A stretch of DNA of 64,000 nucleotides from Prochlorococcus marinus str. MIT 9401. Its GTDB lineage: Bacteria; Cyanobacteriota; Cyanobacteriia; PCC-6307; Cyanobiaceae. Below, piece after piece: positions 37,461 through 47,718 of the stretch; positions within the stretch are counted from its first letter, which is position 1, and every line of letters begins with the position of its first letter. The notes beneath the pieces were generated by a model. The model saw only the letters and a program-made list of their open reading frames with translations, was not told the DNA's origin and made no database searches. The stretch covers positions 124,001 to 188,000 of the forward strand of contig NZ_JNAR01000016.1 in assembly GCF_000760095.1 (NCBI RefSeq), written 5' to 3'. The position numbers were made by a program, and so were the translations under genes.

Positions 37461-37688
37461 CTATGCAACTAATGTGGAATCTTCGCTATCAGATGAAACT
37501 CTTATTCTTTCCTCTAATTTAGGGCCATATAGTTCGTTTCCCCAGATTTCTACTCTTGAATCAATTGGAGCCATAAAAGTAAGAATATCAGTTGGAAATA
37601 AAACTCTTTCTAAAAAAAAATTTGATGGTCCAATACACCTCAAGACGACCATTCTACAACCTTCATTTTTGTATGAAAATTCAACCAT
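37461..37688 (-). CDS. DUF1830-family protein
   Basis: This 75-residue soluble protein matches the cyanobacterial DUF1830 pattern: an N-terminal strand with a Cys (FSYKNEGCRMVVLRCIG), then NFFLERVLFPTDILTFMAPIDSRVEIW and GNELYGPKLEERIRV. The family is small, beta-rich and of unknown function. The minus-strand reading is favoured over the antisense frame at 37474-37698, which lacks any family pattern. It is the first of the row of small minus-strand genes leading to uppP. Confidence 0.8.
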   Translation of the reverse strand: MVEFSYKNEGCRMVVLRCIGPSNFFLERVLFPTDILTFMAPIDSRVEIWGNELYGPKLEERIRVSSDSEDSTLVA

Positions 37689-37780
37689 CCCTAACTAACA
37701 AAGTATATATAATTAAACAACATTTACATGTACAAAAAATGTATAAAAAATTACTGAAAAAAAAGAAAATTTAGAAAATA

Positions 37781-38725
37781 TTACAAATTCAACCCGGCCT
37801 CAACTAACTTTCTTTCTTGATCAATTAATAAAAGCGCGTAGGATTTTATAACATCAAAGCTTTTATGAGGAATTGAGACATTAAGCATTCTCAAGAAATT
37901 AGATAATTTTTCATCTATAAGGGCGTTACCTTTCTGTAAAAACATTTCTTTTTCCTGATTTGTTTTCCATATATTCATGTATTCAATCTTTAATGGCTTT
38001 AAGTGCCAAATATTATCTATTAAAGTCCAAATATCTAAATATTCGTTTAAGTTATTTTGAATTTTTAGTATATAAGATGATTCATGAAGACTCAAATTTT
38101 TTGTATTTATGGGTCGATCAATTAAGTCAATAGAATAAGGTTTTATTCCCAAAAACCATCCCTCAAGAATTAATAAATCAGGACTATCTAATCTCCAATG
38201 AGATCTATCTCCTAAACCATTTCTTAATGATTTATCGAAAACTGGTACATTTAATTCTCCATTTAACTTCCAATTTAATAATTTCTCATGCATTAATTTT
38301 ACTGAGTGACTTCCAGGAAACCCTCTTGAAACATTCCAAGGGTTATTCTTAATTGCTAATTTCATTTCATTTGACGGGAGATAAAAGTCGTCAATAGAAA
38401 TAACCGCAATTTTGAAGTTTAATTTTAACGATATAGCTTCAAGCCATTTACCTAGCGTTGTTTTACCTGTACCAGGTAGAGCTGAGATTCCAATAATTTT
38501 TCTATCAGAAAAACTATTTTGAAATTTATAAGCCTGAGATAAAAGAGGTAAAGCCAAACCCCAAATCCAATCATCATTTACTTTATTGTTCCAATATTGA
38601 TCAATTGAAAGAATGTTTCTTTTATTATTCCAAAAATTGAACCAATCATCCAAGGATGCCCAACCAATATCAATAATTAATTTTTCAAATTTATCAAGAG
38701 GAAAATTAATATCTAAATCTTTCAT
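37781..38725 (-). CDS. D-glycerate 3-kinase (plant/cyanobacterial GLYK type)
   Basis: This 314-residue P-loop kinase of the GLYK/PRK-like fold phosphorylates D-glycerate to 3-phosphoglycerate. Walker A is GISALPGTGKTTLGKWL (about residues 79-95). IAVISIDDFYLPSNEM carries the acidic Walker-B-like site, followed by NPWNVSRGFPGSHSVKLM and LLILEGWFLGIKP, all typical of the family. It starts 4 bp after the phosphatase gene at 38730. Glycerate from photorespiration or from breakdown of glucosylglycerate next door would both be substrates. Confidence 0.87.
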   Translation of the reverse strand: MKDLDINFPLDKFEKLIIDIGWASLDDWFNFWNNKRNILSIDQYWNNKVNDDWIWGLALPLLSQAYKFQNSFSDRKIIGISALPGTGKTTLGKWLEAISLKLNFKIAVISIDDFYLPSNEMKLAIKNNPWNVSRGFPGSHSVKLMHEKLLNWKLNGELNVPVFDKSLRNGLGDRSHWRLDSPDLLILEGWFLGIKPYSIDLIDRPINTKNLSLHESSYILKIQNNLNEYLDIWTLIDNIWHLKPLKIEYMNIWKTNQEKEMFLQKGNALIDEKLSNFLRMLNVSIPHKSFDVIKSYALLLIDQERKLVEAGLNL

Positions 38726-38729
38726 ATTT

Positions 38730-39527
38730 CTAAATTAATTCTCGCTTATTTATTAATTTATTGATTTCATTTTTCCAACCATAGCCATTTGGTTCAGAAG
38801 CCAAAGTAAATTCAATATCTTTTAATTGATCTAGTAAATTTATGTTAGGTCCATCAATTCCAGGAATAACTATCTTAATATCTGAGTTTAAAAGTAGAGG
38901 CAAATCATTTGGAGAATCGCCTAAACCTATAATTTCAATATTTTGAACATTTGAATATTCTTTTAGAGCATTTATTGCTTTCCCTTTATTCGATTTTGTA
39001 GATAATAAGTGACTCATTCTATTGCCCTTAAAAATATCAACATTGAATTTTTTACAACAGATATTAATTTTCTCTTCTAAATAACTTGGCGGATTTAAAA
39101 AAGGCATACTCCAGTATCTATCACGCATTAAATCCAATGAGTTGCCCACTAAACCCGTAAGCTGAGTAGCCTCTTGATCAGTGAGATTATTAAGAGGAGT
39201 AAGTTTGTAATCAATTTCTTTAGAAATAAAATTTAAGATTTCTTCAAGAGATTCGTATTTTATTCCAAGAATAATTTCTCCATTAACTCTTTCAAGAGAT
39301 TCACCATATATTGCCGCACCATTTTCAACAATATAAGGATCCGTCAAGTTAAGTTCCTTTCTAATAACTTTTACTTCAGAAGCAGTTTTGCTTGTACAAA
39401 GAATTACAGGTATAAATAATTTTTGGAGTTTTTTTATAGTTTCTTTAGCAGGTGATAAATCATATGTGTGATCCATTAAAGTACCATCTACATCACTTAC
39501 TACCCAAATAGAAGAATTTTCTATCAT
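38730..39527 (-). CDS. Glucosyl-3-phosphoglycerate phosphatase (MPGP-type HAD enzyme)
   Basis: This 265-residue HAD phosphatase of the Cof/MPGP group has the nucleophile motif WVVSDVDGTLMDH at the start, VILCTSKTASEV as motif 2, a VENGAAIYGE segment typical of mannosyl/glucosyl-3-phosphoglycerate phosphatases, and the acidic GLGDSPNDLPLL as motif 4. It should remove the phosphate from glucosyl-3-phosphoglycerate, completing synthesis of glucosylglycerate. It is 2 bp from the GH13 gene and 4 bp from glycerate kinase. Sucrose-phosphate phosphatase is a less likely alternative given gpgS nearby. Confidence 0.85.
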   Translation of the reverse strand: MIENSSIWVVSDVDGTLMDHTYDLSPAKETIKKLQKLFIPVILCTSKTASEVKVIRKELNLTDPYIVENGAAIYGESLERVNGEIILGIKYESLEEILNFISKEIDYKLTPLNNLTDQEATQLTGLVGNSLDLMRDRYWSMPFLNPPSYLEEKINICCKKFNVDIFKGNRMSHLLSTKSNKGKAINALKEYSNVQNIEIIGLGDSPNDLPLLLNSDIKIVIPGIDGPNINLLDQLKDIEFTLASEPNGYGWKNEINKLINKRELI

Positions 39528-39529
39528 TT

Positions 39530-41290
39530 TTATAAAGCACTAAGCCAAATTACTTGAAAAGGATCAAGACTAATATTTTTGCAATTATATTTAGTGGATG
39601 TTAAAAAATCATGAGTATTGAAATCATTATCAATTATTTTTGGTAGATCATTATCATTCAATTGATAATTAATTTTATTTTCAGTCATATTATGAATTGC
39701 AAAAACAGACTCAGGACCTTTACCTCTTTTGATTACAACAATATCACTTCTACCTTTAGACAAACATTTCATTTGTGAACAAGGGTGAAATTGCTTTAAT
39801 TCTGATCGGACATCCATAGCATTGCGGAGATATTTTAAGTTTTTATTAGCATTAGATTCAGGATTATTTAAAACAGCCGAAAGATTTTCTGACTTAAACT
39901 TTTCTCTGTTTAGATCTCTTCTTTGACCTGTCATAGAAAAACTTTTGATATCATTTTCTGAAGCTAGTAATGCTGGCAAATAAAATGCAGGGACCCCTTT
40001 AAGAGCCATTACTAATACTTGACTCAAAATAAATCTCTCATATTGAAATCTTTTAGCATCTCTACTGGAGTCTTCCATTGCACTCCACCAACTAATATTC
40101 AATTCATAAGGTTTATCCTCACCATTTGATAAACGTCTATGACTTACTAATCCTCCTCTTTTCTCACAATTAATTAATAAATCCTTAATTCTTTGTTCAT
40201 TCATTAAACCCTCAAGAGCTCTTAGCCCAACACCATCGTGAGATGCAGTGAAATTAAATAAAGTAGTATCTTCAGGTAATTTTGGCCAATCAAAAATCCA
40301 TGAGTTTAGAATATCAGCTCTTGAAGTAATAATTGCTTCTAGAAGAAGAGGAGGCAATGGGAAATTATACGCCATGTGGGCTTCATCATCAGAAATAAGA
40401 TAAGATAGATTCTCCTTCTGAGGAACGTTGGTTTCTGTTATCAAAACGCCATCATCAAGAAGATTATTTAAAAGAACTCTTAAGAGTTTCACAATTGAAT
40501 GTGCTTTAGGTAAATGTAAGCATGTAGTCCCTGATTCCTTCCAAATAAAACCTACAGCATCAAGTCTTAACCATTTAATTCCATTAGATAAATAAGTAGT
40601 AATTAAATTTAAAAACTCAAGAGTCATTTTAGGATTATGCCAATTCAAATCTATTTGATCTGGCCCAAAAGTTGTCCAAACTTGTTTAAGACCATCATCA
40701 GTATTTATTTGAGAAAACAAAGAGGAACTTCTAGGCCTAACTACATTTGACCAGTCAAGATTTTGTTTCGGTGAAAAAACATTTGATATCCCCGGTTCTT
40801 GGGATTTAATAAATTGTTGAACCCATGGATGAGATGATGAGACATGGTTTAGTACTAAATCAGCCATCAAATCATGATTTTTAGAAATACTTTTGAGATC
40901 ATCCCAACTGCCAAATTTTTCTTCTAGCGAATCATAACTTGAGACTGCGAAACCCCCATCGCTTGTGGATTTCAGAAAAGGAAGAATATGTACAACTTTA
41001 GAAAGACTACCAAAATGTTTACTTAACAACTTCCTAAGCGTTATTAATGTTGCCTCGCCATTTTTATAAATGCTATCTGCATAAGTTATCAAAACTGAAT
41101 GAGATTCGTTCCACCTTTCCTTCTCTCTTATTTCTTCATAAGCAGATTTCTCTGAGAAATCATCTAGAATCTGTAATAATTGGTTTGAAATAAAATTAAT
41201 TTCTTCTGTAGTATGATTTGAATAAATTGTTTTTAACAATTTATCAATTTTTAATCTATCTAATTTTTTCTCTGAATCAATTTGCTTCAC
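39530..41290 (-). CDS. GH13 sucrose-phosphorylase-like enzyme, probable glucosylglycerate phosphorylase
   Basis: This 586-residue alpha-amylase-fold protein of the GH13 subfamily that includes sucrose and glucosylglycerate phosphorylases has DLVLNHVSSSHPWV (conserved His region), KWLRLDAVGFIWKE with the nucleophile Asp, VLITETNVPQKEN with the acid/base Glu, and FTASHDGVGLRALEG. A phosphorylase would split glucosylglycerate with phosphate into glucose 1-phosphate and glycerate. The setting between gpgS and the phosphatase and kinase genes favours glucosylglycerate over sucrose; the specificity itself is inference. It is divergent from gpgS, 50 bp apart. Confidence 0.85.
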   Translation of the reverse strand: MKQIDSEKKLDRLKIDKLLKTIYSNHTTEEINFISNQLLQILDDFSEKSAYEEIREKERWNESHSVLITYADSIYKNGEATLITLRKLLSKHFGSLSKVVHILPFLKSTSDGGFAVSSYDSLEEKFGSWDDLKSISKNHDLMADLVLNHVSSSHPWVQQFIKSQEPGISNVFSPKQNLDWSNVVRPRSSSLFSQINTDDGLKQVWTTFGPDQIDLNWHNPKMTLEFLNLITTYLSNGIKWLRLDAVGFIWKESGTTCLHLPKAHSIVKLLRVLLNNLLDDGVLITETNVPQKENLSYLISDDEAHMAYNFPLPPLLLEAIITSRADILNSWIFDWPKLPEDTTLFNFTASHDGVGLRALEGLMNEQRIKDLLINCEKRGGLVSHRRLSNGEDKPYELNISWWSAMEDSSRDAKRFQYERFILSQVLVMALKGVPAFYLPALLASENDIKSFSMTGQRRDLNREKFKSENLSAVLNNPESNANKNLKYLRNAMDVRSELKQFHPCSQMKCLSKGRSDIVVIKRGKGPESVFAIHNMTENKINYQLNDNDLPKIIDNDFNTHDFLTSTKYNCKNISLDPFQVIWLSAL

Positions 41291-41340
41291 TTTGAAAAAA
41301 TCATCGAAGTATTAATACCATTCTGCACATCAATTAGAAA

Positions 41341-42567
41341 ATGGACTTTCAACAAGGTTTAATCACAACAATACATGAATATGGAGTTACAGGAAATTTA
41401 CTTAAAGAATTAAACAAAAGTCTTAAAAGAAGATCAACTAGCATTTTAATACCTTGCTTATATGAAGAGTTTGAGCGTCCAGCATTAAAAGATATAAAAG
41501 AAGTTTTAAAAAACCTTACAGGCTTAAATGAATTAGTAATTGCTCTCTCTGCAAAAACTGTTGAGCAAGTTAAGGCAGCAAAATCATTTTTTGATTCAAT
41601 GCCATTCCCAGTTCACGTTCAATGGACTAATTCTCCCTCTGTAATTGAGCTATTAAAAAGCCAAGAAAAAAATGGATTAGAACTTTTAGGAACTCCAGGT
41701 AAAGGATGGGCTGTATGGCAAGGCATAGGAGTTGCGACTAGAAAATCAGAAGTCGTTGCTCTTTTTGATGCTGATATAAGAACTTTTAGTCCTTTATATC
41801 CTTCAAGAATGATACTTCCACTTCTAGATGAGTCATATGGAATTTCATATGTAAAAGCTTTTTACAGTAGATTATCTTTAGAAACAAATCAATTGCAAGG
41901 TAGAGCAACAAGATTATTCGTGGGTCCTTTATTAGCAAGTCTTGAGCAGTTAGTTGGTAAGGGTCCGTTTTTACAATATCTTCAATCATTTAGATATCCA
42001 TTGGCAGGTGAATTTGCTTTTACTAAAGACCTTGCTATGAATTTAAGAATACCTTGTGACTGGGGTTTAGAGATAGGTTTATTATCAGAGGTTTATAGAA
42101 ATGTAAGGACCTCCAAGATAGCACAGGTTGACTTAGGTTTATTTGATCATAAACATAAAAATATTGGAGATTCTTCTAAAGAAGGATTGCAAAAAATGTG
42201 TACAGAAATACTTTCAAGTGTTTTAAGAGGCCTCATGGAGCATCAAGCCGAGACTTTAACTAGCACTCAACTAGCAACTTTAGAAGTTCTCTACAAAAGA
42301 GTTGGAGAAGATCGGGTAAAACAATTTGGATTAGACTCAGCAGTTAATCAACTTCCATACGATAGGCACGAAGAAGAATTATCAGTACAAAAGTTTGCGA
42401 AACTATTAAGACCTGCTACAGAAGATTATCTAGCTTGTCCTACGACACTTCAATTACCAAGTTGGTCAAGAGTTCTATCTTGTGAGAACAAACTGCAAGA
42501 AGATTTAGCTATTGCGGGGTCAAAAGACATAAAGATAAATGAAAAAGAATTAATTAAAAACTTCTAA
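41341..42567 (+). CDS. gpgS: Glucosyl-3-phosphoglycerate synthase
   Basis: GpgS (retaining GT81 glycosyltransferase) transfers glucose from a nucleotide sugar to 3-phosphoglycerate, the first step to glucosylglycerate. The 408-residue protein has the N-terminal nucleotide-sugar fold ([21 protein letters not shown]), the metal-binding acidic motif [12 protein letters not shown], and the acceptor region with [16 protein letters not shown] and [13 protein letters not shown]. It is divergent from the phosphorylase-phosphatase-kinase operon, and its 3' end overlaps that of ureC by 4 bp on the opposite strand. Glucosylglycerate is a known compatible solute of marine picocyanobacteria. Confidence 0.9.
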   Translation: MDFQQGLITTIHEYGVTGNLLKELNKSLKRRSTSILIPCLYEEFERPALKDIKEVLKNLTGLNELVIALSAKTVEQVKAAKSFFDSMPFPVHVQWTNSPSVIELLKSQEKNGLELLGTPGKGWAVWQGIGVATRKSEVVALFDADIRTFSPLYPSRMILPLLDESYGISYVKAFYSRLSLETNQLQGRATRLFVGPLLASLEQLVGKGPFLQYLQSFRYPLAGEFAFTKDLAMNLRIPCDWGLEIGLLSEVYRNVRTSKIAQVDLGLFDHKHKNIGDSSKEGLQKMCTEILSSVLRGLMEHQAETLTSTQLATLEVLYKRVGEDRVKQFGLDSAVNQLPYDRHEEELSVQKFAKLLRPATEDYLACPTTLQLPSWSRVLSCENKLQEDLAIAGSKDIKINEKELIKNF

Positions 42568-44273
42568 AGCAAAAAATACCTCTGAGCCATTGGAACTTCA
42601 TCAAGAGGTTCACAAGTAAGTAGTTCTCCATCAGAAAAAACTTCATAAGTTTGAGGATCTACTGAAATATTTGGTAGTTTACTATTAAGTTTTAAGTTTG
42701 ATTTATTGATATTTCTGGTATTTTCTACGGCAATACATTTCTTTTGTAAGCCTAATTTATTTGGAACATTTTGTTCAATTGAATTTTTACTTAAAAAGGT
42801 AAAAGAACTATTAATAAGAGATTGGCCGAAACTTGCAAACATAGGTCGACCATGGACAGGACCTGGAGTGGGAATTGAAGCATTTGCATCACCCATTTGG
42901 GACCAAACTATAGATCCTCCTTTAACAACTAATTCAGGCTTTACCGCAAAAAAGGAAGGTTTCCATAATACCAAATCCGCAATTTTACCGTTTTCTATAG
43001 ACCCAACATGTTTTTCAATACCATGAGCTATTGCAGGATTTATTGTGACTTTAGAAATATATCTCTTTACTCTATAATTATCGTTTCTATCAGAATCCTG
43101 CGATAGAGGACCCCTTTGGACTTTCATTTTATGTGCGGTTTGAAAAGTTCTTGTAATTACTTCGCCAACTCTTCCCATAGCTTGAGAATCACTAGCAATA
43201 ATTGAAAAGGCACCTACATCATGCAAGATATCCTCAGCTGCAATAGTCTCTCTTCTGATCCTTGATTCAGCAAATGCAATGTCTTCTGGGATTTTAGAAT
43301 CTAAATGATGACAAACCATCAACATGTCAAGATGTTCTTCTAATGTGTTCCTTGTGTAAGGCCTTGTTGGATTTGTACTACTAGGAAGAACATTTTTTTC
43401 TCCACAGATTTTTATAATGTCTGGAGCATGACCTCCACCTGCTCCTTCGGTATGAAAAGTATGAATAGTTCTTCCTGCAATAGCCTTGATGGTATCTTCA
43501 ACAAAGCCTGCCTCATTCAAAGTATCAGTATGAATACATACTTGTACGTCAAATTTATCTGCAACATTTAGACAAGAATTTATTGTAGAAGGAGTAGTAC
43601 CCCAATCCTCATGAAGCTTCAATCCACATGCACCAGACTCAACCTGATCAATAAGATTATTCTCGTTTGTTGAGTTTCCTTTGCCAAAAAAACCTAAATT
43701 CATGGGAAAAGCTTCAGCAGATTGAAGCATTCTTGAAATATGAAAAGAACCCGGAGTACAAGTAGTGGCATTTGTGCCAGTTGCAGGTCCAGTTCCTCCT
43801 CCCAACATGGTTGTAATTCCAGAGGCTAGTGCTGTCTCAATTTGTTGGGGACAGATAAAGTGAATATGAGTATCTATTGAACCTGCAGTAAGAATATGGC
43901 CTTCTCCAGCTATTACTTCTGTTGATGCACCAATAACAATATCAACATTATCCTGAATATCAGGATTGCCAGCCTTACCAATTTCAAAAATCATTCCATC
44001 TTTTATACCCACATCAGCCTTAATTATTCCCCACCAATCTACGATCAAAGCATTAGTTATTACTGTATCTACAGCCCCATCAGCTCTTCTTACCTGAGAC
44101 TGTCCCATCCCATCTCGAATAACTTTACCTCCACCAAATTTAACTTCATCTCCATATGTAGTTAAATCCTTTTCTACTTCTATAAAAAGTTCTGTATCAG
44201 CGAGCCGTATCCTATCTCCGGTAGTGGGTCCGTAAGTTTGAGCATAAGTTTTTCTATCAATTTTATAAGACAT
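42564..44273 (-). CDS. ureC: Urease alpha subunit
   Basis: UreC carries the dinuclear nickel active site that splits urea to ammonia and carbamate. The 569-residue protein has the nickel-ligand HIHFICPQQ, the carbamylated Lys in [23 protein letters not shown], the flap with the catalytic His in MLMVCHHLD, and the nickel-binding Asp in [14 protein letters not shown]. It is the last gene of ureABC; 4 bp separate it from ureB. Confidence 0.98.
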   Translation of the reverse strand: MSYKIDRKTYAQTYGPTTGDRIRLADTELFIEVEKDLTTYGDEVKFGGGKVIRDGMGQSQVRRADGAVDTVITNALIVDWWGIIKADVGIKDGMIFEIGKAGNPDIQDNVDIVIGASTEVIAGEGHILTAGSIDTHIHFICPQQIETALASGITTMLGGGTGPATGTNATTCTPGSFHISRMLQSAEAFPMNLGFFGKGNSTNENNLIDQVESGACGLKLHEDWGTTPSTINSCLNVADKFDVQVCIHTDTLNEAGFVEDTIKAIAGRTIHTFHTEGAGGGHAPDIIKICGEKNVLPSSTNPTRPYTRNTLEEHLDMLMVCHHLDSKIPEDIAFAESRIRRETIAAEDILHDVGAFSIIASDSQAMGRVGEVITRTFQTAHKMKVQRGPLSQDSDRNDNYRVKRYISKVTINPAIAHGIEKHVGSIENGKIADLVLWKPSFFAVKPELVVKGGSIVWSQMGDANASIPTPGPVHGRPMFASFGQSLINSSFTFLSKNSIEQNVPNKLGLQKKCIAVENTRNINKSNLKLNSKLPNISVDPQTYEVFSDGELLTCEPLDEVPMAQRYFLL

Positions 44274-44277
44274 AATT

Positions 44278-44598
44278 TTAACTATTTAAAGAACCATTAA
44301 CTAATGAATTAAAACCATATGCATTTCTTAAACCTGAAAATGGAACTAATTTGACATCTGTTGTATCTCCAGGTTCAAATCTAATTGCTGTACCTGCAGG
44401 AATGTCAAGACGCATACCACGTGTTATTTCTCGATCAAAAATTAAAGCCTTGTTTGCTTCATAAAAATGATAATGAGATCCAACTTGCACAGGTCTATCT
44501 CCTGAATTAGAAACAGTTACGGTTTTAACTTGCTTACTAAGATTTAGTTCGATTTCACCTTTTTCAGGAATTATTTCGCCAGGAATTAAATTACTCAT
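44278..44598 (-). CDS. ureB: Urease beta subunit
   Basis: UreB is a small structural subunit of urease. The 106 residues match the family throughout: [69 protein letters not shown]. It lies between ureA (2 bp) and ureC (4 bp). Confidence 0.98.
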   Translation of the reverse strand: MSNLIPGEIIPEKGEIELNLSKQVKTVTVSNSGDRPVQVGSHYHFYEANKALIFDREITRGMRLDIPAGTAIRFEPGDTTDVKLVPFSGLRNAYGFNSLVNGSLNS

Positions 44599-44600
44599 AA

Positions 44601-44903
44601 CTAATTAATCGGATTGTGAATAGTAACTAATTTAGTACCATCGGGGAAAACCGCCTCTATTTGAACTTCATCAACCATTTCAGGAATGCCCTCCATAACT
44701 TGTGATTTTGAAAGCCAGGTAGTTCCCTCTGACATTAATTGACTTACACTTTTACCATCTCGTGCTCCTTCAAGAACTTGAAAACTTAAAAAAGCAATTG
44801 TTTCGGGATAATTAAGCTTAAGACCTCGATTAAGCCTTCTTTCCGCTAAAAGCGCAGCAGAAAAAATCAATAATTTATCCTTTTCTTGAGGTGAAAGATG
44901 CAT
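44601..44903 (-). CDS. ureA: Urease gamma subunit
   Basis: UreA is the smallest urease subunit. The 100 residues show [49 protein letters not shown] and [21 protein letters not shown], the standard pattern. It is 2 bp from ureB and follows ureD after a 50-bp gap. Confidence 0.98.
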   Translation of the reverse strand: MHLSPQEKDKLLIFSAALLAERRLNRGLKLNYPETIAFLSFQVLEGARDGKSVSQLMSEGTTWLSKSQVMEGIPEMVDEVQIEAVFPDGTKLVTIHNPIN

Positions 44904-44953
44904 AATAAAAAATTAATCTATAAATTCTTAAAAAAAGTTCTTTCTGAACATAA

Positions 44954-45856
44954 TTAATAATTCATAGAATCTTGTAAAGGCCATACACCTTGATATTTTG
45001 GCTCACAAAATCCACAAACAGACCTAATTTGTTTCCAAATACAAAAAAAATACTTTCTAGCATCTTGAGAAGAACTTCCTAGGAATCGTACAGAGATTCC
45101 ATTTTCAAGGATTCCAATAGATAAATTATTATTAGTTTTATTGAAAATCTTTTTTATATTTACTACAAGATTATTTATTTTTGACTTGGAAAAATCTTTT
45201 TCGCAAATCCAAATTAAGGATCCAAAAACGGGCATGTAATCCATGCCTGACTTGGCCACAAAACTTGCTTTAGATAATTCAATCTGATCAACATATTCCC
45301 AATCATCAAGTGAATCATTATTTCTCATAATTTCTAATTTAGACCTAAAAACTCCACTCTCAATAGATTCTCCGGAAGAAGATCTTCCAAGTCTTATTAA
45401 ATCAGTAAATAAAAAACTTGAGGTTTCTGAAATAGTTACTTTAAAAATTTGCTCATATAAACCATTTGCAAAGATGATTGTTTCTTGGGGGAGATACTCT
45501 AAATGAGAATTGTCAAGAATGTTTATGAGATTCTTTTGCTTTGAAAAACTCCCTTTTGGATTAATTTTAGATCTTCCAACTGATCCATATACTTTCTGAG
45601 CTGAAGAGGTCGTCAACAAAACCTTAGAGTTTTTTTCAAGATTTACCTCAAAATCGAGTAAATCACCTCCTACCATTCCCCCTGCAGTATGTAGAACAGG
45701 TAAAATGCATCTGCCTTCTTGATCATGAGTAGACTTTAATAACTTATAAGGAGAAGTTGATTTAGATTTAAAGATTGTTTTATCAACATTTCCTAAACTT
45801 GCTTTATTATTGAAAAAATTTAAGAAACAATTACCTTCCCATGAAGTTTTAATCAT
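44954..45856 (-). CDS. ureD: Urease accessory protein UreD
   Basis: UreD binds urease apoprotein and works with UreF and UreG to insert nickel. The 300-residue protein has family marks including [36 protein letters not shown] and [16 protein letters not shown]. It is the first gene of ureD-A-B-C and starts 48 bp from the divergent ureE start, so the two halves of the cluster share one promoter region. Confidence 0.95.
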   Translation of the reverse strand: MIKTSWEGNCFLNFFNNKASLGNVDKTIFKSKSTSPYKLLKSTHDQEGRCILPVLHTAGGMVGGDLLDFEVNLEKNSKVLLTTSSAQKVYGSVGRSKINPKGSFSKQKNLINILDNSHLEYLPQETIIFANGLYEQIFKVTISETSSFLFTDLIRLGRSSSGESIESGVFRSKLEIMRNNDSLDDWEYVDQIELSKASFVAKSGMDYMPVFGSLIWICEKDFSKSKINNLVVNIKKIFNKTNNNLSIGILENGISVRFLGSSSQDARKYFFCIWKQIRSVCGFCEPKYQGVWPLQDSMNY

Positions 45857-45872
45857 AAATTGTTTTCTTTAA

Positions 45873-45889
45873 TTACTAAATTAAAGTAA
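45873..45889. promoter_or_regulatory. Inverted repeat in the ureD/ureE divergent promoter
   Basis: TTACTAAATTAAAGTAA has arms TTACT and AGTAA around a 7-bp A/T centre and lies midway between the divergent ureD and ureE starts. It could be an operator acting on both halves of the urease cluster. It is not an NtcA box (no GTA-N8-TAC). Short AT-rich palindromes also arise by chance here. Confidence 0.35.
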
Positions 45890-45904
45890 CCATAAATTTT
45901 GATT

Positions 45905-46354
45905 ATGAGAATGAATAAACAAATTGTTGTAACTGATTGGATTAAGGAAAAACCGAAATTAGGTTTATTTATAAAACTTACCTTAAGTTCAGAAGAAAGA
46001 AGAGTCTTAAGGGGTAAAAGATTAACTGATTGTGATCAAGAAATAATTTTACAATTACCTAGAGAGGGCAAGTTAAATGATGGAGATATTCTTTCAACAA
46101 ATAAGTCCAATTTTTATGTAGAGATAATTGCCAAAACAGAAGATTTAATTGAAATTAGTTCAAATTCTAAAATTGAGCTTATTAAAACTGCTTATCATCT
46201 TGGAAATAGGCACGTCGAAGTAGAAATAGAAGAGGGCATTCTTCTAACAAAAAGTGATTATGTTATTAAAAATATGCTTCTTAATTTTAAAGTGGATGTA
46301 AAAAATACGAAAAAAAAGTTTTTTCCGGAAAGAGGTGCCCATAGTCATGAGTAA
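45905..46354 (+). CDS. ureE: Urease accessory protein UreE
   Basis: UreE is a nickel metallochaperone. The start chosen is the ATG at 45905; an in-frame TTG at 45899 and a second ATG at 45911 are alternatives. Family marks include a strand with RRVLRGKRLTDCDQEIILQLPREG and TAYHLGNRHVEVE, which holds the conserved nickel-binding His. The C-terminus ends GAHSHE, with only two histidines in place of the His-rich tail of some UreE proteins. Its end overlaps the start of ureF. Confidence 0.93.
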   Translation: MRMNKQIVVTDWIKEKPKLGLFIKLTLSSEERRVLRGKRLTDCDQEIILQLPREGKLNDGDILSTNKSNFYVEIIAKTEDLIEISSNSKIELIKTAYHLGNRHVEVEIEEGILLTKSDYVIKNMLLNFKVDVKNTKKKFFPERGAHSHE

Positions 46355-47033
46355 AAGTCATTTATTAAAATATTTATTAATAAGTCCGAACTTACCAATT
46401 GGAGGATTTTGTTATTCGGAGGGAATGGAGAGTTATCTTCATAATAAAAATTTAACAGATTCAAATTCGGTAAAAGATTTAATAATTAGTGAACTAAAAA
46501 TTGGTCAGATTAGACTAGATGGAAGACTTTTATTAGATTTTTTTGATATTTTTAAAGAAATAGAAAACGATAAAAATTTAAAAAGTAATTTGCAAAAACT
46601 ATTGAGTTTGGATAAGTGGATCCTTGCATCAAAGGACTCTGTCGAAATGAGAGCTCAACAAGTTCAAATGGCAAACTCTCTCTTTGAGTTAACCAAAGAA
46701 TTTGGATTTGAGTATCTATTTGAAAAAAATAAAAAAAGTTCCTGGCCATTAGCTTGGAGTTGGGCTTGTTATTGTTTTGAAATTTCGAAGTTAGAAATGG
46801 TTGAGAATTTTTTCTATTCGTGGAGTGCAAACCAACTTAGTGCAGCGTTAAGGATTATTCCTATTGGTTCAACAAAAGCACAAATAATTCAGAAAGACTT
46901 GTTAGCAACAATTTCAATAATTTCTAAAGAAATTATGGACAAAGAAATTTTTGACATCTACTTTGGCAATGTAGGTTTAGCTATGGCACAACAAAATCAT
47001 AATGAACTTTATACAAAACTTTTTAGAAATTAA
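46347..47033 (+). CDS. ureF: Urease accessory protein UreF
   Basis: UreF acts with UreD and UreG in nickel insertion. The ATG at 46347 overlaps the ureE stop by 8 bp; a GTG at 46335 is less likely. The protein (228 residues from this start) shows the family start LLKYLLISPNLPIGGFCYSEGMESYL and WSANQLSAALRIIPIGSTKAQ. All helical, cytoplasmic. ureG follows after 3 bp. Confidence 0.94.
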   Translation: MSKSHLLKYLLISPNLPIGGFCYSEGMESYLHNKNLTDSNSVKDLIISELKIGQIRLDGRLLLDFFDIFKEIENDKNLKSNLQKLLSLDKWILASKDSVEMRAQQVQMANSLFELTKEFGFEYLFEKNKKSSWPLAWSWACYCFEISKLEMVENFFYSWSANQLSAALRIIPIGSTKAQIIQKDLLATISIISKEIMDKEIFDIYFGNVGLAMAQQNHNELYTKLFRN

Positions 47034-47036
47034 TTT

Positions 47037-47648
47037 ATGAGTAGTAAATTGAGAGTAGGAGTTGCTGGGCCTGTAGGTTCAGGAAAAACTGCATTGGTAG
47101 AGACTCTATGTCTAAGCCTAAAAAAAAATTATGAGATAGCAGTTGTCACAAATGATATCTACACTAAAGAAGATGCTAACTTTCTTATAAACAAAAAAGT
47201 TTTAGAGGAAGGAAGGATTATTGGAGTGGAAACAGGAGGTTGTCCTCATACAGCTATAAGAGAGGATTGTTCCTTAAATAAAAATGCAGTTTTTGATTTA
47301 GAAAATAAATATAACCCTTTAGATTTTGTTTTTGTAGAAAGTGGAGGTGATAATTTAGCATCTAGTTTTAGCCCAGAACTTGTAGATTTATCAATATATG
47401 TAATTGATGTATCAGCAGGAGATAAAATCCCTAGAAAGGGGGGACCGGGGATAACAAGATCAGATTTATTATTAATAAACAAAATTGACTTAGCAGATAT
47501 GGTTGGTGCAGATTTAAATATTATGAAAAGTGATACTGAATTTATGAGAAAAGGGAAACCTTGGTTTTTTACTAACCTAAGTAGCGGTAAAGGAGTTGAA
47601 GAAATAACTCGATTTTTAGAGTCACATATACCCAACAATCGAAACTAG
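47037..47648 (+). CDS. ureG: Urease accessory GTPase UreG
   Basis: UreG hydrolyses GTP to drive nickel delivery to urease. The 203-residue protein has the P-loop [30 protein letters not shown], the metal-binding Cys-Pro-His in [24 protein letters not shown] and the base-recognition [13 protein letters not shown]. All expected motifs are present. It is the last gene of ureEFG. Confidence 0.97.
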   Translation: MSSKLRVGVAGPVGSGKTALVETLCLSLKKNYEIAVVTNDIYTKEDANFLINKKVLEEGRIIGVETGGCPHTAIREDCSLNKNAVFDLENKYNPLDFVFVESGGDNLASSFSPELVDLSIYVIDVSAGDKIPRKGGPGITRSDLLLINKIDLADMVGADLNIMKSDTEFMRKGKPWFFTNLSSGKGVEEITRFLESHIPNNRN

Positions 47649-47685
47649 AAAAATAATCCTTTTTTTATATTGGATTCAACAAAAA

Positions 47686-47699
47686 GTTACGACTGATAC
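47686..47699 (+). promoter_or_regulatory. NtcA-type binding box upstream of urtA
   Basis: GTTACGACTGATAC (GTT-N8-TAC) matches the box before glnA at 12 of 14 positions, including all six core bases. Nineteen bases separate it from a TAATAA -10 element, exactly as at glnA. Urea transport genes are known NtcA targets in cyanobacteria, so nitrogen control of urtA is strongly suggested. Confidence 0.85.
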
Positions 47700-47718
47700 A
47701 AAACATATTGCCACTCGT

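Noticed and set aside
37474-37698. Plus-strand frame of 74 residues opposite DUF1830
   Set aside because: Lies fully antisense to a recognised family gene and has no pattern of its own.
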